This document shows positions 48,313-56,966 of a stretch of 64,000 nucleotides of DNA, piece after piece. The translations under genes and the position numbers were made by a program. Source of the stretch: Alphaproteobacteria bacterium (GTDB lineage Bacteria > Pseudomonadota > Alphaproteobacteria > UBA6615); contig SHWB01000005.1 of NCBI GenBank assembly GCA_009691025.1, positions 50,407-114,406 of the forward strand, read 5' to 3'. The notes under the pieces are model-generated. The model saw only the letters and a list, made by a program, of their open reading frames with translations. It searched no databases and had not been told where the DNA came from. Numbering within the stretch: the stretch's first letter is position 1; every line of letters starts with the position of its first letter.

Positions 48313-49185
48313 CTAGGCGACGGCCGAGCGGTCCGCGCTGCGGCGCATGACGGCAAAGACGAAGACGAGGGCCGTGCCGAACATCAGCAGGCTGTAGATA
48401 GCCGCCGGCACGGTATAGGCCGGGTCGAGGCCGAGGGTGGCGATGACGGCCAGCGCCAGCGTGCCGTTCTGCAGGCCGCATTCGAGCGAGAGGGCGACGC
48501 GTTGCGGCCGGGCGCAGCCGACCAGGATGGCGCCCCAGAAGGCCAGTGCCATCATCCCGATGTTGAGCGTCAGCGTGGCGAGGCCGGCCTGGGCGAAGTA
48601 GGTGGCGATGTTGCCGCGCTCGACCCAGATGGCGCCGGCCATCACGATGACGAACAATACACCCGACACGGCGCGCGCCGACGGCTCGCAGCGCGCGGCA
48701 AAAGCTGGCGCGATGCCGCGCACCGCCATACCAATGGCGACGGGCACGGCGACGATGGCGAACATTTTCAGCGCCGTGCCGGTCATCGACAGCTCGGCTG
48801 TGCTGCCCGCGCCGGCGAAATGTTCGAGGGCGAAGAACACGATCAGCGGCACGGTGACAATGCTGGCAAGGCTGCTCACGGCCGTCAGCGAGACCGAAAG
48901 GGCGGTGTCGCCGCCGGCATAGCGGGTGAGCAGGTTGGAGGTCACGCCGCCCGGGGCGGCGGCGATGATCATCAGGCCGCCGGCCAGGGCCGGCTCCGGC
49001 GCCCAGACGGTCGCGATGACGAAGGCGACCAGCGGCAGCAACACCATCTGCGAGACAGCTCCGGCGACGAAGTCGCGCGGCTGCGTGGCCACGCGCCGAA
49101 AATCCGCCATGCCGAGCCCCAGCCCGAGCGAAAGCATTATGATGAACAGCGCGAGAGGTAGGAAGATTTCGGTTATCACGCCCAT
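48313..49185 (-). CDS. Bile acid:sodium symporter (BASS) family transporter
   Basis: The 290-residue protein has about nine to ten hydrophobic segments. Conserved BASS pieces are LGLGMADFRRVATQPRDFVAG, the sodium-site region MIIAAAPGGVTSNLLTRYAGGD, LSVSLTAVSSL and the second Na-site stretch LECGLQNGTLALAV. The family imports organic anions (pyruvate, pantothenate, glycolate, bile acids in different lineages). It lies 10 bases upstream of arsC in the same direction. Substrate cannot be named. Confidence 0.85.
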   Translation of the reverse strand: MGVITEIFLPLALFIIMLSLGLGLGMADFRRVATQPRDFVAGAVSQMVLLPLVAFVIATVWAPEPALAGGLMIIAAAPGGVTSNLLTRYAGGDTALSVSLTAVSSLASIVTVPLIVFFALEHFAGAGSTAELSMTGTALKMFAIVAVPVAIGMAVRGIAPAFAARCEPSARAVSGVLFVIVMAGAIWVERGNIATYFAQAGLATLTLNIGMMALAFWGAILVGCARPQRVALSLECGLQNGTLALAVIATLGLDPAYTVPAAIYSLLMFGTALVFVFAVMRRSADRSAVA

Positions 49186-49303
49186 GACGAGGCCCCCTTC
49201 TGGCGCCCTTCGGCCGGGCGCTTCGCCACCAGATTACGACATGGCGCGCGCCGGGGGCAGACGATCCCGCGGTCGGCACTGCAGCCGCGCGGCATTCACA
49301 TCC

Positions 49304-49326
49304 TTCGACAGGCTCAGGATGAGGAC
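49304..49326. repeat. Half-site of the dispersed CGACAGGCTCAGGATGAGG repeat
   Basis: CCTTCGACAGGCTCAGGATGAGG lies in the 252-base gap between the BASS gene and the cyclase-family gene. It shares its core with the repeat at 11251. A direct partner arm is not obvious here. No other feature was seen in this gap. Confidence 0.45.
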
Positions 49327-49437
49327 GCCCCGGGTATCGGCAAGAAAGATCGTACTCCAGAGGTTCGAACTGCCTCCCGCAGACTCATCCGGAGCCTGCG
49401 AATGACGAGTCCGCAGGCTCCCGCTCCTGGAGCCGGA

Positions 49438-50421
49438 CTACTTGATCGCCAGCGGGTTGGTGGGCGAGCCGACGGCGCCGGTCACCGGCAAGGCTGGAGC
49501 GACGAACATGAATTCGTGCACGCCATCCTCGTTGCAGTCCTTGGCCAGATCGCCAAGATAGAAGATCTCCCCGACCGTCAGCCCCATGATCGGGATGACG
49601 ATCCAGTGCCAGGGCTGGTTGATGTTCTCGTCGGTCTCATTGGGTCGCACTTCCGCGCCCCAGGTGTCGGTGGCGATGCCGGCGATCTGCTTCGACTGGA
49701 TCCAGTCGACCGACTCGAAGGCGAGGCCCGGCGCGTCGCCGCCCGGATAGCCGTCCCAGGTCTTGTCGTGCAGGCAGCGCTCCATCATGCCGGTGCGCAC
49801 GATTACGTAGTCGCCGCGCCTCACCTCGACCTTGTGCGCCATGCACGCCATGTCGAGGTCGTCGCCGGTCACCGGGTAGCCGTCCTCCAGCCACTCGACG
49901 CCCATCATCTTGGGGATGTCGAGGAAAACGCCTCGACCGACCATCTTGGTCTTGGTCTTTTCGATGCCGTTCTTGGCGGCGCCGGCGCTGGATATGACTC
50001 GGCAATCGTAGCCGTTCCAGGTGTAGTTCTCGTAGAGAATGTGACCCAGTCCATCCCACTGCGTACCGCTCTGCAGCGGCATGATGAGGATGTCGTCGGT
50101 GCCGCGTATGCCGCGCGAATCGAGAATGCCGGCATAGGCATCCGTGCCGGTGCGGGTCATCAGATGGACCGGGTTGAAACGGCCCATCGCGGGGTATTTT
50201 GAGCTCGCTCCCTGCGGGCCGTACTGGTCGTAGTTGAGGCCTAGCGAGATGACCTTGCCCTTCTTCACCAACTGTGCCGCCGCGACGATGTTCTCGGGCG
50301 TCGTGTAGTTCAGCGTGCCGATCTCGTCGTCCGGGCCCCACTTGCCCCAGTTCTTGTATTTCTCGGAATACTCGGTCAGCAGCTGGCGGGTGATGCGCAG
50401 TTTGCTGCGGGGATTGGCCAT
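49438..50421 (-). CDS. Cyclase family protein (metal-dependent hydrolase, kynurenine-formamidase superfamily)
   Basis: The 327-residue enzyme belongs to the PF04199-type cyclases. The core metal motif appears as QSGTQWDGLGHILYE, where simpler members have H-x-G-T-H-x-D-x-x-x-H; two positions are Gln here, while Asp and the last His remain. Other markers are WGPDDEIGTLNYTTPENI, RGDYVIVRTGMMER and GIATDTWGAEVRPNE. The QSGTQWDG version is common to a long-chain subfamily often found with aromatic or organohalide degradation genes. It is divergent from the gene at 50563. Confidence 0.85.
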   Translation of the reverse strand: MANPRSKLRITRQLLTEYSEKYKNWGKWGPDDEIGTLNYTTPENIVAAAQLVKKGKVISLGLNYDQYGPQGASSKYPAMGRFNPVHLMTRTGTDAYAGILDSRGIRGTDDILIMPLQSGTQWDGLGHILYENYTWNGYDCRVISSAGAAKNGIEKTKTKMVGRGVFLDIPKMMGVEWLEDGYPVTGDDLDMACMAHKVEVRRGDYVIVRTGMMERCLHDKTWDGYPGGDAPGLAFESVDWIQSKQIAGIATDTWGAEVRPNETDENINQPWHWIVIPIMGLTVGEIFYLGDLAKDCNEDGVHEFMFVAPALPVTGAVGSPTNPLAIK

Positions 50422-50562
50422 GGCTCGACGCTCCTACTAGTCTGGCCGGCAGGGTCCGTCCCCCATCCGGACGAGTCAAGATTGGCGCCCATTTGCGGGC
50501 TTGCCTGGGATGCCTGCGGTGGCGATGCTCACAGCCCGCGCCCCGAATCCGGAGTGTCCGCC

Positions 50563-51111
50563 GTGAGCCGCCTGACCGAACTGACCTACGCCACCATGAG
50601 CGACGAGCAGAAGCGCCTGGCCGACACGATCTTCGCCAGCCGCACCGGGCGCATCATCGGTCCGATGAATGCCTGGCTGCGCAGCCCGAAGCTGGCCGAG
50701 CGCGCTTTGCCCTTCGGCCAGTTCTGCCGCTGGGAGGCGACGGTCGACCAGCGTCTGCGCGAACTGGCGATCATCGTCGTCGCCCGCCACTGGTCGTCGC
50801 AGATCGAATGGGGCGCGCACAAGCCGGAGGCGCTGCAATACGGCATCACTACGGCCGTCGTCGACGCCATCGAGGATCGCCGCCAGCCTGAGTTCGAACT
50901 GCACGACGAGGCCATCGTCTATGCCTATACGCGCGAGCTGCTGGAATCGCGGGCGGTCTCCGATGCGACCTACGACGCCATCCTCGGCGTGCTCGGCGAA
51001 CAGCAACTCGTCGAACTAATCGCCGTCATCGGCCACTACAACCACGTCGCCATGGTCGCCAACACCTTCCACGTCCCCGTGCCCGAGGGGTTTTCGCAAC
51101 TGAAAGGGTGA
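50563..51111 (+). CDS. Carboxymuconolactone decarboxylase-like (AhpD-fold) protein
   Basis: The 182-residue protein has the CMD-fold helices LRELAIIVVARHWSSQIEWG, followed by H-K-P-E-A-L, and IELIAVIGHYNHVAMVANTF-like sequence at the C-terminus. The Cys pair of AhpD peroxidases is absent, so a decarboxylase/hydrolase-like or structural role is more likely than peroxidase. The GTG start at 50563 has GGAG nine bases upstream. It is divergent from the cyclase gene and may share a regulatory region with it. Confidence 0.8.
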   Translation: MSRLTELTYATMSDEQKRLADTIFASRTGRIIGPMNAWLRSPKLAERALPFGQFCRWEATVDQRLRELAIIVVARHWSSQIEWGAHKPEALQYGITTAVVDAIEDRRQPEFELHDEAIVYAYTRELLESRAVSDATYDAILGVLGEQQLVELIAVIGHYNHVAMVANTFHVPVPEGFSQLKG

Positions 51112-51118
51112 CCTGTCT

Positions 51119-52285
51119 CTACGCCGTTCGGCCGCCGAGCACGCCGGCCACCCAGTCGGCTATGTAGTCGGCGCCGAGCGTCGGGTTGTCGACCTGGCAA
51201 TGTTCGGCACCACCCTCGGCGAGCGAGAACAGCTTGATCTCGGCGCGCGCGCTGTTTTTCGCTGCGGCGATAGTGTTTTCGGCCATGGCCACGGCGATCT
51301 GGCGGTCGTTCTCGCCATGCACCACAAGCAACGGGCAGCGCAGACGGTACATGACCGGCGCCAGCGCCATGCGGTCGGTGGTGGTGAGGATGTCGTCCAT
51401 AGAATCGAGGCCGAACACGAGCCGCATGTGGTGGGCCCAGTTAGACACCGAAAGAGCCGAGCCGCCACCGGCCGCGCGCGCCCGCGTGATCGGGCCGTAA
51501 TCCCAGATTGCGCCCCAGGCGACGCAGCAGGCAAAGCGCGCATCGCACGCCGCCACGCGCGGTGCGTAGTAGCCGCCGAGGGACAGCGCGACTACGCCGA
51601 TGCGCTTGGGATCGATCTCGGCACGCTTCTGCAACCAGTCGAAGGCCGCGCCCGCCGGCACCTCGACCTCCGGAGTCAGCGTCAGGCCGCGCAGGCGCAG
51701 GGCCTCGCCGATGCCCGGATGATCGAGCAGCAGCACGGCGATTCCGCGTCTCGCATAGCCCTCCGCGACGCCGGAGAGGAACAGGAACTCCTTCATCACG
51801 TCGAGCCCGTCCATATGGACCATGGCCGGCCCGCGCCCGGTCATCGTGCCAGGCGCCGCCGGCACATAGAGCGCCGGCAGGTCTCCGGCAAGCGACGGCA
51901 CCTCGACGCGCTCGACGCGGTCGCCGGCCAGCGCCGTGCCGCGCGCGAAGCAGGCGAGCATTTTCCGGTATGATGCGACCTTGCGCGGGTCGCCGGCGCG
52001 CGCCTGACGCTCCGCCGTCATATGGTAGATCGCCGCCCGCTTGTATTTGCGCGCTGCGGTAAAGGTATGGCTGTTAGCGGCGTCCGCGTCGGCCTGCGCC
52101 TCGGCGCGCGCGGCGATCCGCGTCCATTGCTGGAACCACAGTTCGTTGGCAGTGGCATCGTTCGCTACCGCGTGCGGCTTCAGTGCGGCGCAGGCCTCGT
52201 CCATTTCAGACAGAACGCCGCCCATGTTGGTCGCGAGCAGCACGGCCATCGACCACGGATAGTTCTCGGGGAAATACATGAACAT
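51119..52285 (-). CDS. Alpha/beta hydrolase, FrsA / dienelactone-hydrolase-like
   Basis: The 388-residue enzyme has an N-terminal helical cap domain of about 130 residues (ANELWFQQWTRIAARAE and surroundings). The nucleophile Ser is in GVVALSLGGYYAPRVA, the acid Asp in VVHGENDRQIA, and the His in EGGAEHCQVDN. This architecture matches 2,6-dihydroxypseudooxynicotine-hydrolase or FrsA-like C-C bond hydrolases. The start MFMYFPENYPWSM is preceded by GGGAGGAATCGC. Likely to cleave a ring-opened or ketone substrate; not certain. Confidence 0.82.
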   Translation of the reverse strand: MFMYFPENYPWSMAVLLATNMGGVLSEMDEACAALKPHAVANDATANELWFQQWTRIAARAEAQADADAANSHTFTAARKYKRAAIYHMTAERQARAGDPRKVASYRKMLACFARGTALAGDRVERVEVPSLAGDLPALYVPAAPGTMTGRGPAMVHMDGLDVMKEFLFLSGVAEGYARRGIAVLLLDHPGIGEALRLRGLTLTPEVEVPAGAAFDWLQKRAEIDPKRIGVVALSLGGYYAPRVAACDARFACCVAWGAIWDYGPITRARAAGGGSALSVSNWAHHMRLVFGLDSMDDILTTTDRMALAPVMYRLRCPLLVVHGENDRQIAVAMAENTIAAAKNSARAEIKLFSLAEGGAEHCQVDNPTLGADYIADWVAGVLGGRTA

Positions 52286-52384
52286 GCGATTCCTCCCTGG
52301 CAGCGCAAGCGCCGGCTGGCGGCTTTTCTTGCGGAGCCTGCAGAGATAGGCTAACGCGCCGGCAGGAGCGGCGCCATCGTCGGT

Positions 52385-53929
52385 CTACTGGCGTCCTGTG
52401 CCGCCGAGGTTCCTGCGTCCGGCAGTGTCGTACTGCGAGCGCAGTTCACGGCGAAGAACCTTACCGACGGAGCTGCGCGGCAGTTCGTCGACGAAGTGCA
52501 CGATCTTCGGCGACTTCACCGCACCGAGCCGCTCGCGCACGAAGGCCTGCAGTTCGCCGGGCGTGGCCGTGTTGCCGGGGCGGAGCTGTACCGCGGCCTC
52601 GACACGCTCGCCCCAGAAATCGTCGCGGCAGCCGAACACGGCGCTTTCGTATACCGCCGGGTGCAGGCCGAGCGCGCCTTCGACGTCCGTGGGGTACACG
52701 TTGAAGCCGCCGGAGATGATGACGTCTCGCAGCCGGTCCTTGAGCCACAGATAGCCGCGCTCGTCGATCAGCCCGCCATCGCCGGTGTGCAGCCAGCCGT
52801 CGCGGATGGCGTCGGCCGTGGCCTCAGGGTTACCGAGATAGCCCCGCATCACCAGCCCGCCGCGCACGACCACTTCGCCTTCCGATCCGGGAGGGAGCAG
52901 GTTGCCGTCGGGGTTCATGATCTCGACCCGCATCATCGGCGAGGCGCGGCCCACCGAACCGTGATTATCCGGCCGGTTCATTTCCGTTACCGTCATCGCG
53001 GTGCAGATCGACGAGGCTTCGGTCTGGCCGTACAGCGTCTCCAGAGCATTGGGGAAGACGTGCTGCACCTCGGGGATCTTCTCCGCCGGCATGGGGGCGG
53101 CGCTGTAGTAGAGGTGGCGCAGGCCGGGAAAGCGGCCTGGCACGGCCTTGGGATGCGCCATGACGCGATAGATCATGGTTGGCGGCATGAACATCGTCGT
53201 CACGCCACGACGGGCGAAGGCGTCGAGGATGCGGTCGGGGTCGGGGCCGGGCAGGACGATGTTGCGCCCGCCGACCGCGAACAGCGGCAGCATGAACACG
53301 AAGGAAGCGTGGCTGACCGGCGCCGCCGCGAGCTGGCAGTCATCGGTCCGGAATTGGAAGGTTGCGAGGAAGCTGCCGATCAGCGTCACGCCGACGCGGT
53401 AGGGCTGCGCCACCGCCTTCGGCCGGCCGGTCGACCCGCCGGTGAACTTGATCGCCTGCAGGTCGGTCTCGGGGTCGAGCAAAGGCCGGTTCGGGCGACG
53501 GCCGGCATTGGCGGCGATGAGGCCGGCGACCGTATCGGAACTCGGCCCGCCGTTCGCGGCCGTGAGGCGGATTGTCGGGACGCCGGTGTCGGGCAGGCGG
53601 TCGAACAGATCCTCGTCGGCGACGACGAGGTCGGGCACCACGGCGCCCAGCAGGGCCTCGTTCTCCAGATTGCCGGCGCGCGCACTGACCGCCACCCAGA
53701 CATTGCCGGACAGGTGGCAGGCGAGGATGGCAACGACATGGGCGAAGCTGTTGGCGCCGCAGATCGCGATGCGTGCCTGAGGTTGCGGCAGGCGCTGCTG
53801 GAAAGCCGCCGCCAGCGCCTCGACCTGGCCGACCAGCGCGCGGTAGGTGAGACTTTCACCGTCGCCTTCCAGCGCGATGCCGTAGGGATTGATCGTCAGG
53901 CCGCGGTAGAGGGCGTCGATGGGTAGCAT
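52385..53929 (-). CDS. Acyl-CoA synthetase / AMP-dependent ligase
   Basis: The 514-residue ANL-superfamily enzyme activates a carboxylic acid with ATP and CoA. The motifs, in order, are the P-loop IKFTGGSTGRPKAVAQ (A3), ETLYGQTEASS (A5), GWLHTGDGGLIDERGYLWLKD with the hinge Asp (A7-A8), VIISGGFNVYP, and the catalytic Lys in PRSSVGKVLRREL (A10). The substrate pocket is not diagnostic, but the neighbours suggest a catabolic acid. The start at 53929 gives standard length. It follows the alpha/beta hydrolase's start by 99 bases in the same direction. Confidence 0.9.
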   Translation of the reverse strand: MLPIDALYRGLTINPYGIALEGDGESLTYRALVGQVEALAAAFQQRLPQPQARIAICGANSFAHVVAILACHLSGNVWVAVSARAGNLENEALLGAVVPDLVVADEDLFDRLPDTGVPTIRLTAANGGPSSDTVAGLIAANAGRRPNRPLLDPETDLQAIKFTGGSTGRPKAVAQPYRVGVTLIGSFLATFQFRTDDCQLAAAPVSHASFVFMLPLFAVGGRNIVLPGPDPDRILDAFARRGVTTMFMPPTMIYRVMAHPKAVPGRFPGLRHLYYSAAPMPAEKIPEVQHVFPNALETLYGQTEASSICTAMTVTEMNRPDNHGSVGRASPMMRVEIMNPDGNLLPPGSEGEVVVRGGLVMRGYLGNPEATADAIRDGWLHTGDGGLIDERGYLWLKDRLRDVIISGGFNVYPTDVEGALGLHPAVYESAVFGCRDDFWGERVEAAVQLRPGNTATPGELQAFVRERLGAVKSPKIVHFVDELPRSSVGKVLRRELRSQYDTAGRRNLGGTGRQ

Positions 53930-54027
53930 GGACCAGCACTTTCGCAGCTTCGGTACGGCACCTTAGGGGCACGATCCGTTTCGCGCGATAGCCGGCACGG
54001 TGTCCGCTCGTGGACCGAGACGTCCGC

Positions 54028-54288
54028 TCAGCGCGAGGCGCGCTGGTGCACGGTGCCGTCGACGCGGATGCGCCACCATTCAACGAGGCATTCGTCCGGC
54101 TTCGGATCTAGGACGCCGCGGAGCGCCAGGTCGGCCCGCACCTTGAGGGCGGCCACGCCCTCGGGCACACCCATCTGCTCGGCAAGATCGGTCACCATCC
54201 AGCTGCAGGGCGACAGGCTGCCATAGCGCACCCAGGTGGCGCCCACGGCGAGCAGGATCAGGACGGCGAGGACGGGAAGGTATTTCAT
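54028..54288 (-). CDS. Small membrane-anchored or exported hypothetical protein
   Basis: The 86-residue product begins MKYLPVLAVLILLAVGATWV, a single hydrophobic signal-anchor. A short polar domain follows, with Cys in SPCSWMVTDLAEQMG and DECLVEWWRIRVDG that could form one disulfide. The ATG at 54288 has TGAGGAAAGCG upstream. Nothing in the neighbourhood explains it; it separates the catabolic genes from the SxtJ-type module. No function assigned. Confidence 0.55.
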   Translation of the reverse strand: MKYLPVLAVLILLAVGATWVRYGSLSPCSWMVTDLAEQMGVPEGVAALKVRADLALRGVLDPKPDECLVEWWRIRVDGTVHQRASR

Positions 54289-54466
54289 GGCCTTGCCTGA
54301 GGAAAGCGCCGGCACCGTAACATGGTGGCCTCGCGCCGGGTATGCCAGAAGTGCCGGCGACGTATCCAAGTGCGGGCATTTCCAGCCGCTCCCACTGTGC
54401 AAAAGGGCAGATGGCGGCAGCTCGAAGTGGTAGTTAGTCTGCGGAAGTGGAGAGCAATCGCGCCGG

Positions 54467-54913
54467 ATGGTCGACCGAAAATTCTCGCTGCATGAAGACA
54501 TCCGCCGGGAGGACAAGGTCGAGGGCGGTTCCAACCGTTCCTTCGGTTTGGTCGTGGGTGGCATCCTTGCGGCGATTGGCCTCGTGCGCTGGCTGTTCTT
54601 TAGCGGCGGCGGCACCGCCACCTGGCTGGTACTCGGGGCCGGCGGCGGGCTGCCTCTGGCGGCGGCGCTGCGTCCGGCCGCGCTAGCGCCGCTCAACCGG
54701 CTCTGGACGCAGCTCAGCCTGCTCCTTTACCACATCGTCAATCCGGTGGTGATGGGAGCGGTGTTTTTTGTCGCCGTGGTGCCGACCGGACTGGTCATGC
54801 GAGCCCTCGGCAAGGATTTGCTCCGCCTCAGGCGCGACCCGTCCGCGGCGAGCTACTGGATCGTGCGCACGCCGCAGGGGCCGGCGCCGGACTCGATCAA
54901 GCATCAGTTCTGA
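54467..54913 (+). CDS. SxtJ-like membrane protein
   Basis: The 148-residue product starts MVDRKFSLHEDIRREDKVEG, followed by a glycine-rich first helix (FGLVVGGILAAIGLVRWLF). Two further hydrophobic segments follow, with LNRLWTQLSLLLYHIVNPVVMG between them, and a basic tail ends near RDPSAASYWI. This pattern is that of the SxtJ family, named after a protein of the saxitoxin cluster, found widely next to carbamoyltransferases. It is the first of three genes read together. Its biochemical role is not known. Confidence 0.82.
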   Translation: MVDRKFSLHEDIRREDKVEGGSNRSFGLVVGGILAAIGLVRWLFFSGGGTATWLVLGAGGGLPLAAALRPAALAPLNRLWTQLSLLLYHIVNPVVMGAVFFVAVVPTGLVMRALGKDLLRLRRDPSAASYWIVRTPQGPAPDSIKHQF

Positions 54914-54925
54914 GGAGCGCGGGCA

Positions 54926-55075
54926 ATGTCGTTTTTCGCCGAGATGTGGATGTTCATGCGGGTGCGCAAGAAGTTCTGGCTGCTGCCCATCCTGGTGGTG
55001 ATGGTCGTATTCGGCGGGCTGATCGTGCTAACCAAGTGGTCGGCCGTAGCACCGTTCATCTACACGCTGTTCTGA
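54926..55075 (+). CDS. DUF5989 (SxtK-like) small membrane protein
   Basis: The 49-residue product from ATG 54926 to TGA 55075 starts MSFFAEMWMFMRVRKKFWLL, followed by one transmembrane helix (PILVVMVVFGGLIVL) and a C-terminal AVAPFIYTLF. GAGGAGCGCGGGCA precedes the start. The size, the R-V-R-K-K-F-W-L-L-P block and the F-I-Y-T-L-F ending match DUF5989 proteins. These sit between SxtJ and the carbamoyltransferase in many genomes. The 12- and 11-base gaps to the neighbours support one operon. Confidence 0.85.
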   Translation: MSFFAEMWMFMRVRKKFWLLPILVVMVVFGGLIVLTKWSAVAPFIYTLF

Positions 55076-55086
55076 GACGACTCCCC

Positions 55087-56922
55087 GTGCGCATCCTGGG
55101 CATCTCGGCCTTCTACCACAACAGCGCCGCGGCGCTGGTCGAGGACGGCCGCATCGTTGCCGCCGCGCAGGAGGGGCGCTTCACGCGACGCAAGCACGAT
55201 GCGAGCTTCACGGCCAATGCGGTCCAATACTGCCTCGCGGCAGCCGGCACGACGCTCGGCGCCGTCGACTACGCCGCTTTCTATGACCAGCCGTTCCCAA
55301 ATTCGAGCGCCTGCTCGAAACTTATGTCGCCTTAGCCCCGCGCGGCTTCCGCTCGTTCCGCATGGAGATCCCGTTGTGGCTGAAGGAAAATCTCTTCCAG
55401 AAATAGCTGCTGCGCGACGAGTTGAAGCGCTGGCCCCCGGATTCCGACTGGATGAACAAGCTGGTGTTCGCCGAACACCACCAGAGCCACGCGGCGAGCG
55501 CCTTCTATCCCCCGCCCTTCGACGAGGCACTGGTCCTCACCATGGACGGCGCCGGCGAATGGGCGACGACCAGCGTCGCCGTCGGCCGCGGCAACAGCCT
55601 GGAGATGACGCGGGAACTGCACTTCCCGCACTCGCTCGGCCTGCTCTACTCGGCATTCGCCGACTATACCGGCTTCAAGGTCAATTCCGGAGAGTACAAG
55701 GTGATGGGGCTGGCGCCGTACGGCGATCCGAAATGCGCGCAGTCGATCCTCGACAACATCGTCGATCTGAAACCCGACGTCACCTTCCGTCTCGACCAGA
55801 CGCATTCCGACTACTGCACGGGCCTCGCCATGACATTGGCGAAGTTCCACGATCTGTTTGGCGCCCCCCCCCCCGAGGGCGCAGGAAAGCTGTCTGACAC
55901 AGCCCGAAATGGACCTCGCGGCGTCGGTACAGGCCGTGACCGAGGAGATCCTCCTGCGGCTGACGCGCTCTCTCGCCGCCGAGACGGTAATTAAGAATCT
56001 CTGCCTTGACGGCGGCGTCGACCTCAATTGCGTGGCCAATGGCAAGGTGCTGCGCGACGGTAAATTAGATCGCCTGTGGGTGCAGCCGGCGGCAGGCTAT
56101 GCGGGCGGCGCGATCGGCGCTGCGCTGGTCGCCTGTCATCATTTTCAGGGGCACCCGCGCCACGTCAACGGCGCCATCGACGGCATGCATGGCAGTTATC
56201 TCGGGCCCGACTTAGAGCAGGACGAGATCGAAGCTCGCCTCGCCGTCGCGGGCGCGCGCTTCCGGACGGTCGGCGAGGCCGAGATGATCGCGGGTACCGC
56301 CGATGCGCTGGCGGCCGGCGAGGCGATAGGCTGGTTCCAGGGCCGCATGGAATTCGGTCCGCGGGCGCTGGGCGCCCGCTCCATCCTTGGCAATCATCGC
56401 TCGCCGTCGATGCAGAAGACGCTCAATCTGAAGGTGAAGTACCGCGAGAGCTTCCGCCCCTTCGCGCCGTCGATCCTGCGCGAGGATGTCGCAGACTGGT
56501 TCGAGATGGCGTGCGACATCCCTTACATGCTGCTGGTCGCACCCGTGGCCTACCGCCGCCGCCGCGCCATGACGGCGGCCGAGGAGGCGTTGTTCGGCAT
56601 CGAGAAGTTGTACGTGCCGCGCTCCGACATCCCGGCGGTCACGCATGTCGACTATTCGGCCCGCGTGCAGACCGTCCATCGCGAGAGCAACCCGCGCTAC
56701 TACGATCTGATCGACGCCTTCGGGCGGCGCCGGCTGTCCTGTTCTGGTGAACACGTCATTAACGTGCGTGGTGAGCCGATCGTCTGCACGCCGGAAGACG
56801 CCCTCCGCTGTTTCATGGGCAGCGAGATCGCTCGCCTCGCCATCGGCGACAGCGTGCTGCTCAAGGCCGATCAGGAGCCTGCCCTCAAGCAAGACTACAA
56901 GGACAAGTTAGAATTTGATTGA
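55087..56922 (+). pseudogene. Carbamoyltransferase (NodU/CmcH/SxtI family), one TAG and several frameshifts
   Basis: These enzymes use carbamoyl phosphate and ATP to O-carbamoylate sugars or natural products. The GTG start at 55087 opens RILGISAFYHNSAAALVEDG; later come EHHQSHAASAF (metal-binding His set), LTMDGAGEWATTS, EFGPRALGARSIL, KYRESFRPFAPSI and VRGEPIVCTPEDA. Defects are a one-base loss near 55299, TAG at 55404-55406, an extra C in an 11-C run (55864-55874), and an insertion near 56731 offset by a loss at 56760. Near-invariant motif residues also differ: QPAAGYAGG (Asp expected), CLDGG and VDLN (Ala expected). It forms a trio with SxtJ and DUF5989. Dead gene or poor sequence. Confidence 0.85.
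55864..55874 (+). repeat. Run of 11 C inside the carbamoyltransferase gene
   Basis: An uninterrupted C11 tract lies where ten C would keep the frame between HDLFG and the downstream QPEMDLAASVQAV block. Homopolymers of this length are prone both to read errors and to replication slippage. Confidence 0.85.
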
Positions 56923-56966
56923 TCGGCGCTGGGCGGAGCCTCCCGGCCCCGCCCAGCGCCGCTCGT

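Noticed and set aside
52496..53926. 476-codon plus-strand frame opposite the acyl-CoA synthetase
   Set aside because: Antisense artefact; all ANL motifs are on the minus strand.
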